From the NCBI GenBank assembly GCA_900768845.1, contig CAAGEK010000034.1, positions 1 through 60,307 on the forward strand: a DNA stretch of 60,307 bases. Reading direction: 5' to 3'. Positions within the stretch are counted from its first letter, which is position 1; the number at the start of each line of letters is the position of its first letter. A model generated the notes under the pieces. That model saw only the letters and a program-made list of their open reading frames with translations. It ran no database searches and was not told where the DNA came from. This stretch comes from Alphaproteobacteria bacterium (GTDB taxonomy: Bacteria; Pseudomonadota; Alphaproteobacteria; CAAGCB01; CAG-977). This document shows positions 8,840 through 16,959 of this stretch, one piece after another. The position numbers and the translations under genes were made by a program.

Positions 8840-9799
8840 TTATTTCACCGAGTTTTTGAACATCCTCTGAAACAGTGAACAAAGGGAGTCGTTGACGGCC
8901 AAAATCGATCCGTCGGCAAGAATTTCATCGGTTTTTTCCTTGCCGGAAAACGTGCTGACATGACCGCCGGCTTCCTTGACCAGCAACAATCCCGCCGCGA
9001 TGTCCCAAGGTTTGATGTCTTCCTCCCAATAGGCTTCGAATTTCCCCGCCGCGACGTATGCCAGATCCAGTGCGGCGGATCCCATGCGACGCACGCCGCC
9101 CGTGTTTTCCATCATCGGGGTCAGCTGTTTGATGAAACGTTCGGGGTTTGAATGCCCTTTGTGCGGAATGCCGGTGACGACGACGGCTTCGGTCAGGTCG
9201 CCGCGGTTCGACACGCGCAAACGGCGGCCGGTGCCGCCGGCCATGGCCCACGCGCCTTTGCCTTTTTCGGCATAAAACAATTCTCCCGTCGCAGGGTTGT
9301 AAATGACGCCGGCGACGATTTCCTTGTCTTCCTGCAATGCCAGAGAAATGGCGAAATGCCCGATGCCGTGCAAGAAATTCATCGTGCCGTCCAGCGGGTC
9401 GACAATCCAGCGGTGGGAGGTGTCTTCGCCTTTGACTTCTCCGCTTTCCTCCTGCAGGAAACCGTAACGGGGGCGGGCTTCTTTCAGGTATTCCCGAATC
9501 GTTTTTTCGGCATAAGTGTCGGCATTGGAAACGAAATCCGCCGCACCTTTGCGCGAAATCTGCAAATTTTCGATTTCCCCGAAATCGCGCATCAGGTTGC
9601 GCCCCGCCTTTTGAACGGCCTTGATCATAACGTTCAGGTTCGGAGACAATGCCGAAAGGAAGCGATCCTGACGGGCGTCCCTGAATTTTTCGACGGCTTC
9701 CAACCTTTTGCGTTCGGGGGATTTCCGTTCACCCGTTTTGCGGGGGGATTCGCCCCTCGGCGGTATTTTGCGTTCGGACAGGCGCGGCGTTTTCATCAT
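8840..9799 (-). CDS. suhB: Inositol monophosphatase family protein (SuhB-like)
   Basis: 319 residues. The metal-binding motifs of the Li+-sensitive phosphatase family are present: EES (about 125), WIVDPLDGTMNFLHG and, near the C-terminus, WDIAAGLLLVKEAGG. It removes phosphate from inositol-1-phosphate or related substrates; in bacteria the family also includes the rRNA-maturation factor SuhB. The first 50 residues (Arg/Lys/Pro-rich) are an extension; the usual start would be near LSPNLNVMIKAV. The upstream start has no strong ribosome site, so the true start may be internal. Downstream of efp on the same strand with a 36-base gap. Confidence 0.85.
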   Translation of the reverse strand: MMKTPRLSERKIPPRGESPRKTGERKSPERKRLEAVEKFRDARQDRFLSALSPNLNVMIKAVQKAGRNLMRDFGEIENLQISRKGAADFVSNADTYAEKTIREYLKEARPRYGFLQEESGEVKGEDTSHRWIVDPLDGTMNFLHGIGHFAISLALQEDKEIVAGVIYNPATGELFYAEKGKGAWAMAGGTGRRLRVSNRGDLTEAVVVTGIPHKGHSNPERFIKQLTPMMENTGGVRRMGSAALDLAYVAAGKFEAYWEEDIKPWDIAAGLLLVKEAGGHVSTFSGKEKTDEILADGSILAVNDSLCSLFQRMFKNSVK

Positions 9800-9835
9800 G
9801 ATTCAAAGGCCTTGTTCAAAAAGAGGTTTCAACAG

Positions 9836-10399
9836 TTATTTTGCACGTTCGACATAGGTGCAGTCTTCGGTCGCGACGACGATTTTTTCACCCGTCGAAA
9901 TAAAGGGCGGGACGCCGATGCGCAAACCGTTGTCCAACAGGGCGGGTTTGTACGAAGACGTAACCGTCTGGCCTTTTAAGGCGGGTTCCGTTTCCACGAC
10001 GGTCTGGATGACGTTTGTGGGCAGTTCGACGTTGACGGGCTTGCCTTCGATGAATTCGACGACGACTTCCATGTTATCCTGCAGGAATGCGGCGCGGTCG
10101 CCCAACATATCGCGGGGGACGGTGAACTGGTCGTACGTTTCCTTGTCCATGAAATTCAGCGTTTCGCCGTCCGTGAACAGGAACGTGCAATCGCGTTCTT
10201 CGGACATCAGCTTTTCAACGGTGTCCGCCGTGCGCCAACGCTGGTTCGTCTTGACGCCCGTTTCGACATCGCGCATATCGACCTGAATGAACGCGCCGCC
10301 TTTTCCCGGCGTGATGATCTGGATCTTGATAACGGAACACGCTTTGCCGTTATATTCGATGACCCAGCCGGGGCGGATTTGGTTTGCTTGAGCTTTCAT
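9836..10399 (-). CDS. efp: Elongation factor P
   Basis: 187 residues with all three EF-P domains: KOW-like N-domain, central OB fold and C-terminal OB fold ending STGEKIVVATEDCTYVERAK. It relieves ribosome stalling at proline runs. The loop ITPGKGGAF carries Lys33, equivalent to the E. coli Lys34 that EpmA modifies with beta-lysine. The modifying enzyme gene epmA diverges from it 107 bases away, matching this Lys-type EF-P. Probable first gene of the efp-suhB-OmpA-MotA-MotB series. Confidence 0.97.
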   Translation of the reverse strand: MKAQANQIRPGWVIEYNGKACSVIKIQIITPGKGGAFIQVDMRDVETGVKTNQRWRTADTVEKLMSEERDCTFLFTDGETLNFMDKETYDQFTVPRDMLGDRAAFLQDNMEVVVEFIEGKPVNVELPTNVIQTVVETEPALKGQTVTSSYKPALLDNGLRIGVPPFISTGEKIVVATEDCTYVERAK

Positions 10400-10506
10400 G
10401 TTTTTTTCCTTTGCATAATGGGCTAAAGTATCAAAAAGTATTGCCGAAAATTAACAGGTTATCTTGATTAAAGCAAGAGCAGAGCATCTCAGGGAGTTAT
10501 TTTTTT

Positions 10507-11556
10507 ATGAACAACCGCATTCCGTTATGGAACAGGACGCTTTACGCCGAACGTCTTCCCGTTTTGAAAAAGCGGGCGAAAATCATCGAAACGATCCGCC
10601 GTTTTTTCATCGAACGCGACTTTTTGGAAGTCGAAACCCCGATTTTACAGGTTTCCCCCGGTTTGGAACCGCACCTGAAAGCTTTTGAAACGCGTTTGGT
10701 CGCTCCTTTGGGGGCGTCCGACGGAAAGATGTATCTGCACACTTCGCCGGAATTTACGATGAAAAAGCTTTTGGCGGCGGGGTTGCCGAGAATCTTTCAA
10801 ATGGCAAGGGTGTTCCGCAACGAAGAGCGTTCCGACCGTCATCATCCCGAATTCATCATGTTGGAATGGTATCGGGCGGGCGAGGATTACCGCACCCTGA
10901 TGGACGATACCGCCGAACTCGTCAGGGCGTGCGCCAAAGCGTGCGGCGCGGAAAAAATGAAGGTCGACGGGCGTGAATACGATCCGTTCGGCGAATGGGA
11001 AAGGTTGCCGGTCGTCGAGGCTTTCGCCCGATATGCGGACGTCGATTTGTTTTCCGTCCTGCCGGCCGAACCCTGTTTGGAACCCGATCCGGCTCCCTTC
11101 GCGGCCGAAGCGCGGCGGATCGGCGTTCAAACGGCGGACGACGACCGCTGGGACGATGTGTTTTTCCGGATCGCCTTTGAAAAGATCGAACCGCATCTGG
11201 GGGAAACGAAACCGACGATCCTGTATGACTACCCCGTGTGCATGGCGGCTTTGTCGCGCAGGAAACCCTCCGATCCCCGACTGGCGGAGCGTTTTGAAGT
11301 CTATGTCGGCGGAATGGAGCTGGCGAACGCGTTTTCGGAACTGACCGACGCTTTGGAGCAAAGAGAACGTTTCGAACACGATATGGATTTGAAGGAACGG
11401 CTGTACGGCGAACGGTATCCGATTGACGAAGATTTCATCGACGCGGTGGCGCATATGCCCGAATGTGCGGGAATCGCCGTCGGAGTCGACCGTCTGGTCA
11501 TGGCTTTGACCGGAACGGAGCGAATCGACGACGTGCAGTGGATGCCGGTTGCTTAA
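10507..11556 (+). CDS. epmA: EF-P--(R)-beta-lysine ligase
   Basis: 349 residues, a class II lysyl-tRNA-synthetase-like catalytic domain without the N-terminal anticodon-binding domain, which distinguishes EpmA (GenX/PoxA) from LysS. Motif 2 is seen at FRNEERSDRHHPEFIMLEWYRA; motif 3 at GIAVGVDRLVMALTG. It adenylates lysine/beta-lysine and attaches it to EF-P Lys33. An AGGGAG site lies about nine bases before the ATG. Divergent from efp. EpmB, the aminomutase that makes beta-lysine, is not in the window. Its 3' end overlaps the convergent ThiE-like gene by four bases. Confidence 0.95.
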   Translation: MNNRIPLWNRTLYAERLPVLKKRAKIIETIRRFFIERDFLEVETPILQVSPGLEPHLKAFETRLVAPLGASDGKMYLHTSPEFTMKKLLAAGLPRIFQMARVFRNEERSDRHHPEFIMLEWYRAGEDYRTLMDDTAELVRACAKACGAEKMKVDGREYDPFGEWERLPVVEAFARYADVDLFSVLPAEPCLEPDPAPFAAEARRIGVQTADDDRWDDVFFRIAFEKIEPHLGETKPTILYDYPVCMAALSRRKPSDPRLAERFEVYVGGMELANAFSELTDALEQRERFEHDMDLKERLYGERYPIDEDFIDAVAHMPECAGIAVGVDRLVMALTGTERIDDVQWMPVA

Positions 11557-12056
11557 ACGCAAACCGTTTCCGCGATGAAATCGGCGAAAGGACAGGGCGC
11601 GTCGGGGTTGAAAACGACGACGGGGACGGTGAACAGCTCCGCCCACCATTCGGCGTTGTCCAAAGCGTCGTCGCCAGAAAAGGCGATGTAGTCCGCCCCC
11701 GCTTCGCCGGCAGTCATCGCTTCGTGGCGCGTTTCGCATACGACGCCCAACGAGATGTCGGGAATTTTGCGCCGCAACTTTGCAATCGTTCCGTCATAAC
11801 CGACCTGCACTCCGTCGCATCCGGATTTCAGGGCTTCTTCGACGCGGTCTTTGAGCAAAACGGCGATGTTTTCGGATTGCAGGGCGGGAATCAGCTTTTT
11901 CAGGACGGTTTTGTGTTCCCCGTCGTTCATTGCCGCGGGGAAAGTGTACAGGAAAGCATCGACGGCGTTTTGTCCGGCTTTGGCGCGGACGGCGCGAATC
12001 AAACGATCCGCATCGACGCGGGAATCGGGGCAAATCAAATACAAACCTTGTTTCAT
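11553..12056 (-). CDS. ThiE/TenI-like barrel protein
   Basis: 167 residues, shorter than the about 210 of ThiE. The core AVLLKDRVEEALKSGCDGVQVG followed by GVVCETRHEAMTAGEAGADYI matches the thiamine-phosphate synthase/TenI TIM-barrel pattern (NDR...GADGVHLGQ...H....A...GADY). The pyrophosphate and metal-binding residues look altered: ND is KD and HLGQED is QVGYDG. It may therefore have lost ThiE activity or act on another substrate. GAGGAG before the ATG at 12056 sets the start. The gene ends inside the epmA stop region on the other strand. No thi neighbours. Confidence 0.65.
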   Translation of the reverse strand: MKQGLYLICPDSRVDADRLIRAVRAKAGQNAVDAFLYTFPAAMNDGEHKTVLKKLIPALQSENIAVLLKDRVEEALKSGCDGVQVGYDGTIAKLRRKIPDISLGVVCETRHEAMTAGEAGADYIAFSGDDALDNAEWWAELFTVPVVVFNPDAPCPFADFIAETVCV

Positions 12057-12202
12057 GGGCGCGCTCCTCACAATGGCGTTTGGGCGACTTTACGCCGAAA
12101 ACGCGCTTTTTTGCAATGCAAAGCGATATTTCGGACGCGAAAGCTTGCACAAAAGGCGGATAGCATTTATTTTAAGAATTATTTTTTTTCGTAAAAGGAC
12201 GG

Positions 12203-12970
12203 ATGACGGTGAACGCGGGAACGGAATTGCAGACGGCTTTTGACGTTTTGGCCAAATCGGTGCGGCGGCTGGAGCAGGCTTCGGCGGCGATCGGCGCGCA
12301 AAAGGCCGCTTTCGCACGGCTTCAGGCCGAATATCAGGCTCTGCTTTCGGAACGGGAGATGATTTTAAGCCGCCAACAGGCCATGCCTTCGTCGGACGAC
12401 GTCGGCCGCCTTGTCGCCGAACGGGATTCCCTTTTGGAAACCAGAAAACGTCTGGTGGGCGAGAAAAACCAGCTGTTGCGCGAACGCGAATCGTTCAAAA
12501 AATTCCGCGAAGGCTGGGCGAAGGAACGTCCGATGCTGATCAAAGCCAAAGAGGATTTGGAAGCGGAACGGCTCAGGTTGTGTTCCGAACGGGACAGGCT
12601 TTTGGCGGAAAAGGAGCAGATCGCCTTTGAAGAATCCGATTCGGCGAACGCCGTTATCGCCGAACAGTCCGCGTTGCTTGAGGCGGCGAAAAGCGAAGCG
12701 GTGCGCGTAAAGGCGGAAAACGACGCTCTGGTTTTGGAAAACGGCGTTTTGCGCGGCGAAGCGGAAAAGCTGAAAGCTCAGGCGCAGGAGGCGGCCGGAC
12801 GGAAGGCCGCCGCCGAAGAGGAAAGGCGCGCCGCCGCCGAAGAAAAGGAGGCTTTGCTCGTCGAGTTGGGCGGGATGAAGCGCGCTTATGAAGAATTAAA
12901 GCGGACATCGGCGGAGGCTTCCGCCCGTTTGGACGCGGTTTTGACGGAATTGAAAGCGTTGAAGGGGTAA
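12203..12970 (+). CDS. Coiled-coil protein upstream of zapA
   Basis: 255 residues, almost entirely coiled coil (Glu/Lys/Ala/Leu-rich from about 15 to 255), with no membrane segment. It ends four bases before zapA, so the two are almost certainly co-transcribed. The position matches that of ZauP, the coiled-coil partner of ZapA in Caulobacter, so a role in organising the FtsZ ring is plausible. Coiled coils diverge fast and I cannot claim orthology. An AAAGGA site precedes the ATG. Confidence 0.65.
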   Translation: MTVNAGTELQTAFDVLAKSVRRLEQASAAIGAQKAAFARLQAEYQALLSEREMILSRQQAMPSSDDVGRLVAERDSLLETRKRLVGEKNQLLRERESFKKFREGWAKERPMLIKAKEDLEAERLRLCSERDRLLAEKEQIAFEESDSANAVIAEQSALLEAAKSEAVRVKAENDALVLENGVLRGEAEKLKAQAQEAAGRKAAAEEERRAAAEEKEALLVELGGMKRAYEELKRTSAEASARLDAVLTELKALKG

Positions 12971-12974
12971 AGCG

Positions 12975-13292
12975 ATGGCAATCGTCCAATTACATATCGG
13001 CGGCCAGAAATACACCGTTTCATGCGGCGACGGTCAGGAGGAAAGCCTGAAACGTTCGGCGGCGTTGCTGGATGAAAAAGTGACGCAGGTCAAACAGGCC
13101 GGACACGTCCCCGAAACGCTGGGGCTGGTGATGGGAGGCATTTTGCTGGCCAACGAATTGGAGGCGGCGCGGGCGAATCTGGCTTCCGTTTCCGCCGCCG
13201 TCACTCCCGAAGCTTTGGCGCAGGCCGCCGAAATTCTGGAAAAAACGGCGCAAAGGATTTCTGTTGTTGCTCAAACGATGGAAAGCGCGTAA
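12975..13292 (+). CDS. zapA: Cell division protein ZapA
   Basis: 105 residues, typical for ZapA. The N-terminal head is VQLHIGGQKYTVSCGDGQEESL, with the family pattern of I-x-G-x-x-Y-x-x-x-C, followed by a C-terminal helix that makes the tetramer coiled coil. It binds and bundles FtsZ filaments at midcell. The gene order zapA - 6S RNA - folate cyclo-ligase is widely conserved in Proteobacteria and supports the call. Confidence 0.93.
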   Translation: MAIVQLHIGGQKYTVSCGDGQEESLKRSAALLDEKVTQVKQAGHVPETLGLVMGGILLANELEAARANLASVSAAVTPEALAQAAEILEKTAQRISVVAQTMESA

Positions 13293-13299
13293 ATTCGGA

Positions 13300-13495
13300 T
13301 GCGGAGCATGACTTCCCGATGCGTCAGGATCCCGCAGAACCCGGGGCCAACGATGACAGAACGGGTGCTGTCCCTGCCTTTTCCGACGCTTCCTTTACGG
13401 AAAACGAAGGCTGAAGGTATCACGGTGCCCACCTTAACAAAGCGGCCCACGCGACGCGTGAGTTGATTCGACGGTCACGGAGGTCTGCTCTATTG
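13300..13495 (+). ncRNA. ssrS: 6S RNA
   Basis: The 226-base gap between zapA and the cyclo-ligase gene is non-coding, GC-rich and structured. It contains the CCGGGGCCAACGATGACA-like 5' segment and, at the 3' side, CGGTGCCCACCTTAACAAAGC, features I associate with alphaproteobacterial 6S RNA. Its synteny is the classic one for ssrS. 6S RNA mimics an open promoter and binds sigma-70 RNA polymerase in slow growth. Ends are approximate; a covariance-model search would settle them. Confidence 0.75.
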
Positions 13496-13518
13496 TTTTC
13501 AACGAAACGGTCGGACGG

Positions 13519-14091
13519 ATGGATTTTACGTTATTGAAAAGGCAAATGCGGTTGAACGCCGTCAGGTCGCGTTCCGAAATCGCTCCCGATTATGCGGCGT
13601 TGAGCGCGGAACGGTTGGCCGGTATTGCCGAAAGCCTGTCCGTGCCGTCGGGGGCGGTCGTTTCCGCATACTGGCCGATGAAGTCGGAAATGGACGTCAG
13701 GCCTTTGATGCGGGCTTTTTACGGCAAAGGGTACGCGCTGTGTCTGCCCGTCGTGACGCAAAAGAACGAACCGATGCTGTTCCGCCGCTGGACGCCCGAC
13801 GAACGGTTGGTCGTCGGAATGTACGGCGTTGAACAGCCCGATGAAAAATGCGAACCGCTTTTGCCCGACGTCTTGTTTCTGCCGTTGCTGGCTTTCGATC
13901 GCACGGGCGGGCGTTTGGGCTACGGCGGCGGGTTTTATGACAGAACCGTCAAGGAATTGCGTTCGAGGGGAACTCCTCTGATCGTCGGAGTCGGTTTCGC
14001 GGCGCAGGAGGTCGGTTCCGTTCCTTTGGAGGAAACGGACGAAGTGCTTGATATGATTCTGACGGAAAAAGAATTGATAAAGGTTTCCTGA
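13519..14091 (+). CDS. 5-formyltetrahydrofolate cyclo-ligase
   Basis: 190 residues, the normal family size. Signature motifs are PVVTQKNEPMLFRRW, then LPLLAFDRTGGRLGYGGGFYDRT, the ATP and folate-binding stretch. It converts 5-formyl-THF to 5,10-methenyl-THF using ATP. Located right after 6S RNA, as ygfA is in E. coli, and possibly processed from the same transcript. One base separates it from the next gene. Confidence 0.93.
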   Translation: MDFTLLKRQMRLNAVRSRSEIAPDYAALSAERLAGIAESLSVPSGAVVSAYWPMKSEMDVRPLMRAFYGKGYALCLPVVTQKNEPMLFRRWTPDERLVVGMYGVEQPDEKCEPLLPDVLFLPLLAFDRTGGRLGYGGGFYDRTVKELRSRGTPLIVGVGFAAQEVGSVPLEETDEVLDMILTEKELIKVS

Positions 14092-14092
14092 A

Positions 14093-14908
14093 ATGCGGAT
14101 TTTATTTTTGGGCGATGTGGTGGGACAGTCGGGTCGCCGCGCCGTCGTGGAAACTTTGCCCGATTTCCGGCGGCGTTACCGCGTCGATTTCGTCGTCGTC
14201 AACGGTGACAATGCGGCGCACGGTTTCGGTTTGACGGGCGGCGTCGTAGCAAAACTGTTCGAAGCCGGCGCGGATGTCGTTACGACGGGAAACCACACAT
14301 GGGATCAGCGTGAGATCATCCCGTATCTGGACAAGGAGCGCAGACTGTTGCGTCCCGCCAATTATCCCGAAGGGGCTCCGGGGAAGGGGTGCGGCTTTTA
14401 TGTCCTGCCCGACGGCCGCAAAATCGGAGTTCTGCACGTTTTGGGGCGCGTTTACATGGAGGCTTTGGACGATCCGTTCAAGGCGGCGGCGCAGTGGACG
14501 GAGGCTTTAAAGCTGGGAAGGGATGCTCAGGCCATGATCGTCGACATTCACGCCGACGCGACCAGCGAAAAGGTCGCGTTCGGTCATTTTTGCGACGGAA
14601 AGGTTTCCATGGTCGTCGGCTCGCACACCCATATTCCGACGGCCGACGCCCAAATCCTGCCTGCGGGAACGGCGTTTCAGACGGATGCGGGAATGTGCGG
14701 AAGCTTCGATTCCGTCATCGGCATGGACAAGGCCGAACCCGTCCGCCGCTTTGTAACGGGGTTGCGTTCGGAACATTTTTCTCCGGCGAAGGGGGAGGCC
14801 ACCGTTTGCGGATTGATGGCCGATACGGACGATGCGACGGGGTTGGCGAAACGCGTGTTTATGATTCGTTACGGCGGACGGTTACAGGAATCTTTACCTG
14901 ACGTTTGA
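14093..14908 (+). CDS. YmdB-type metallophosphoesterase
   Basis: 271 residues. Opens MRILFLGDVVGQSGRR, with the metal-binding motifs NGDNAAHG, TTGNHTWD, DIHADATSEK and VGSHTHIPTAD. These are diagnostic of the YmdB/TIGR00282 family, in which Bacillus YmdB is a cyclic-nucleotide phosphodiesterase. Proteobacterial members are poorly characterised. Tandem with the cyclo-ligase and upstream of yebC. Confidence 0.9.
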   Translation: MRILFLGDVVGQSGRRAVVETLPDFRRRYRVDFVVVNGDNAAHGFGLTGGVVAKLFEAGADVVTTGNHTWDQREIIPYLDKERRLLRPANYPEGAPGKGCGFYVLPDGRKIGVLHVLGRVYMEALDDPFKAAAQWTEALKLGRDAQAMIVDIHADATSEKVAFGHFCDGKVSMVVGSHTHIPTADAQILPAGTAFQTDAGMCGSFDSVIGMDKAEPVRRFVTGLRSEHFSPAKGEATVCGLMADTDDATGLAKRVFMIRYGGRLQESLPDV

Positions 14909-14959
14909 TTAGTGATAAAACGAATCGATTTATTTTTTTAACCCTGAAAGAGGATTGCA

Positions 14960-15712
14960 ATGTCAGGTCATTCCCAATTTAAAAATATTATGCACCGCAA
15001 AGGGGCTCAGGATAAAATCCGCGCCCGCATCTTTTCCAAACTGGCGCGGGAAATCACGGTCGCCGCAAAGTCGGGAATGCCCGACCCCGCCCACAATCCG
15101 CGTCTGCGTGCGGCCATTCAAGCGGCTCGCGCCGAAAATATGCCCAAGGACAACATTGAACGCGCCATTAAAAAAGGAACCCCCGGTGCGGATGACACCG
15201 TTTATGACGAAGTCCGCTATGAAGGCTACGGCCCCGGAAACATCGCCGTCATCGTCGAAGCTTTGACGGACAACCGCAACCGCACGGCTCCCGCTGTCCG
15301 TTCGATTTTCGGAAAACACGGCGGAAACATGGGCGAAACGAACTCGGTCGCCTTTAATTTTGAACGCGTCGGCCTGATCGCCTATCCCGCCGAAGGCATT
15401 TCCGCGGACGAAATGTTCGAAGCCGCTTTGGATGCCGGAGCGTCGGACGTTTCTTCGGACGAAGACGAACACGAAATCACCTGTTCCCCCGACGATCTGG
15501 CCGTCGTCCGCGACGCTTTGGAAGCCAAATTCGGTTCTCCGACGGCGGCGCGTTTGGATTGGAAGGCTTTGAACACGATCGAGCTGACCGACGAAACGGT
15601 TGCGCGTAAATTCTTTGATTTTATCGAAGCTTTGAACGACGATGACGATGTGCAACGCGTCGCGTCGAACCATTTTGTTTCCGATGAATTGCTGGAAAAG
15701 CTGAAAGATTGA
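14960..15712 (+). CDS. yebC: YebC/TACO1 family protein
   Basis: 250 residues. Begins MSGHSQFKNIMHRKGAQDK, the hallmark of the family, and ends with the alpha/beta core ELLEKLKD. Long annotated as a transcriptional regulator; recent work assigns YebC/TACO1 proteins to translation through difficult sequences. Immediately upstream of ruvC, the usual place for yebC. The spacing to ruvC is four bases. Confidence 0.95.
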   Translation: MSGHSQFKNIMHRKGAQDKIRARIFSKLAREITVAAKSGMPDPAHNPRLRAAIQAARAENMPKDNIERAIKKGTPGADDTVYDEVRYEGYGPGNIAVIVEALTDNRNRTAPAVRSIFGKHGGNMGETNSVAFNFERVGLIAYPAEGISADEMFEAALDAGASDVSSDEDEHEITCSPDDLAVVRDALEAKFGSPTAARLDWKALNTIELTDETVARKFFDFIEALNDDDDVQRVASNHFVSDELLEKLKD

Positions 15713-15716
15713 AAAT

Positions 15717-16235
15717 TTGTCGGGAGTCGTAAGGATTTTGGGGCTTGACCCCGGTTTGCGCCATACGGGATGGGGGATTCTGGATTGCAGGGATTCCCGT
15801 CTGACGTTTGTCGCGGCCGGAGTCGCCAATTCGACGGATTCGCTTTCCTTGCCCGAACGGTTGGCGGAGCTTCATTCCCAAATTTGCGGTGTTATCGGCG
15901 AATTCAAACCCGATGAGGCGGCGATCGAAGAAACGTTCGTCAATAAAAATCCCAATTCGACCCTGAAACTCGGGCAGGCGCGGGGGGTTGTCCTGCTTGC
16001 GCCCGCCCGATTTGACATCCCCGTTTCCGAATATACGCCGAACCAGATTAAAAAAGCCGTCGTCGGCGCGGGGCATGCCGAAAAACAACAGGTGGACATG
16101 ATGGTGCACGCTTTGCTGTCGGGATGCGGAAAACTGAAACCCGATGCGGCGGACGCTTTGGCCGCGGCGATCTGCCATTCTTATATGCGTGTGACGGCTC
16201 AACGGATGAAAATGCTTCAGGCTTTAGGGACTTGA
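15717..16235 (+). CDS. ruvC: Holliday junction resolvase RuvC
   Basis: 172 residues. Catalytic carboxylates are visible: Asp in ILGLDPGLRHTGWG, Glu in AAIEETFVNKN, and the acidic pair in LKPDAADALAAAICH. Acts as a dimer that cuts four-way junctions with RuvAB. TTG at 15717 is the only reasonable start giving the full beta-1 strand; no strong ribosome site precedes it, and coupling to yebC (gap four bases) may help. Confidence 0.95.
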   Translation: MSGVVRILGLDPGLRHTGWGILDCRDSRLTFVAAGVANSTDSLSLPERLAELHSQICGVIGEFKPDEAAIEETFVNKNPNSTLKLGQARGVVLLAPARFDIPVSEYTPNQIKKAVVGAGHAEKQQVDMMVHALLSGCGKLKPDAADALAAAICHSYMRVTAQRMKMLQALGT

Positions 16236-16341
16236 GGCTTTTTTCCGTTAAACGGGCGCGGCGGTGTTGCGCTTTGTTTTGTTTTCTGATAATCAAAGCA
16301 GGGGTGGAAAAGAAGCCGCCGTATTCGGCAAAGCGGGTGAT

Positions 16342-16959
16342 ATGATAGCAAAGTTGAAAGGCGTCCTTGATTTTACGGGCGACGGGTTTTTAATATTGGA
16401 CGTGAACGGAGTCGGATACCGTGTTTTCGCGTCGAATAAAACTTTGGCGAAAATGCCGCCTGTCGGCCAAGGGGCGAGCGTTTTAATCGAAACGCAGGTG
16501 CGCGAAGATCACATTCATCTGTTCGGATTTGCCGACGCCGCCGAAAAGGGGTGGTTTTCCCTGTTGACGACGGTTCAGGGCGTCGGAGCGAAAGTCGCTT
16601 TGGCGATTTTGTCGGTTTTAAGTACGGACGAGCTGGCGATGGCGATTTTGTCGGGCGATTCAAAATCGGTGACGCGGGCGGCGGGCGTGGGGCCGAAGCT
16701 GGCGGTTCGGATCGTAACGGAATTGAAGGGCAGAGCCGGTAATTTCTCGGCGGCCGCGGCGGGAACGGAAACGCCCGACGGGTCTGTCGTTTCCTCCGAC
16801 GGCGTTTCGGCGGTGAACGACGCGGTTTCGGCGTTGGTCAATTTGGGATATGCGCGAATGGATGCGGCGATGGCCGTGAACAAGGCATGGAAGAATCGCG
16901 GGGCGCAGGCTTCCGTTTCCGATTTGATCCGTGATGCGCTGAAAGAGTTTGCTCCATGA
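16342..16959 (+). CDS. ruvA: Holliday junction DNA helicase subunit RuvA
   Basis: 205 residues from MIAKLKGVL, the canonical start; the upstream in-frame region is not RuvA-like. N-terminal OB fold with HIHLFGF, helix-hairpin-helix motifs VQGVGAKVAL and AAGVGPKLAVRI, and domain III at the C-terminus (about 155-205). Tetramer that holds the junction and loads RuvB. Overlaps ruvB by ATGA. Confidence 0.96.
   Translation: MIAKLKGVLDFTGDGFLILDVNGVGYRVFASNKTLAKMPPVGQGASVLIETQVREDHIHLFGFADAAEKGWFSLLTTVQGVGAKVALAILSVLSTDELAMAILSGDSKSVTRAAGVGPKLAVRIVTELKGRAGNFSAAAAGTETPDGSVVSSDGVSAVNDAVSALVNLGYARMDAAMAVNKAWKNRGAQASVSDLIRDALKEFAP

Noticed and set aside
9152..9979. A 275-codon plus-strand open frame
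   Set aside because: Antisense to the suhB-like gene and efp, without family resemblance.
10645..11739. A 364-codon open frame on the minus strand
   Set aside because: It lies antisense to epmA, is Arg/Phe/Gln-rich and resembles no protein; a GC-driven shadow frame.
14963..15829. A 288-codon minus-strand open frame
   Set aside because: Antisense to yebC and ruvC, both clearly real; composition typical of shadow frames.
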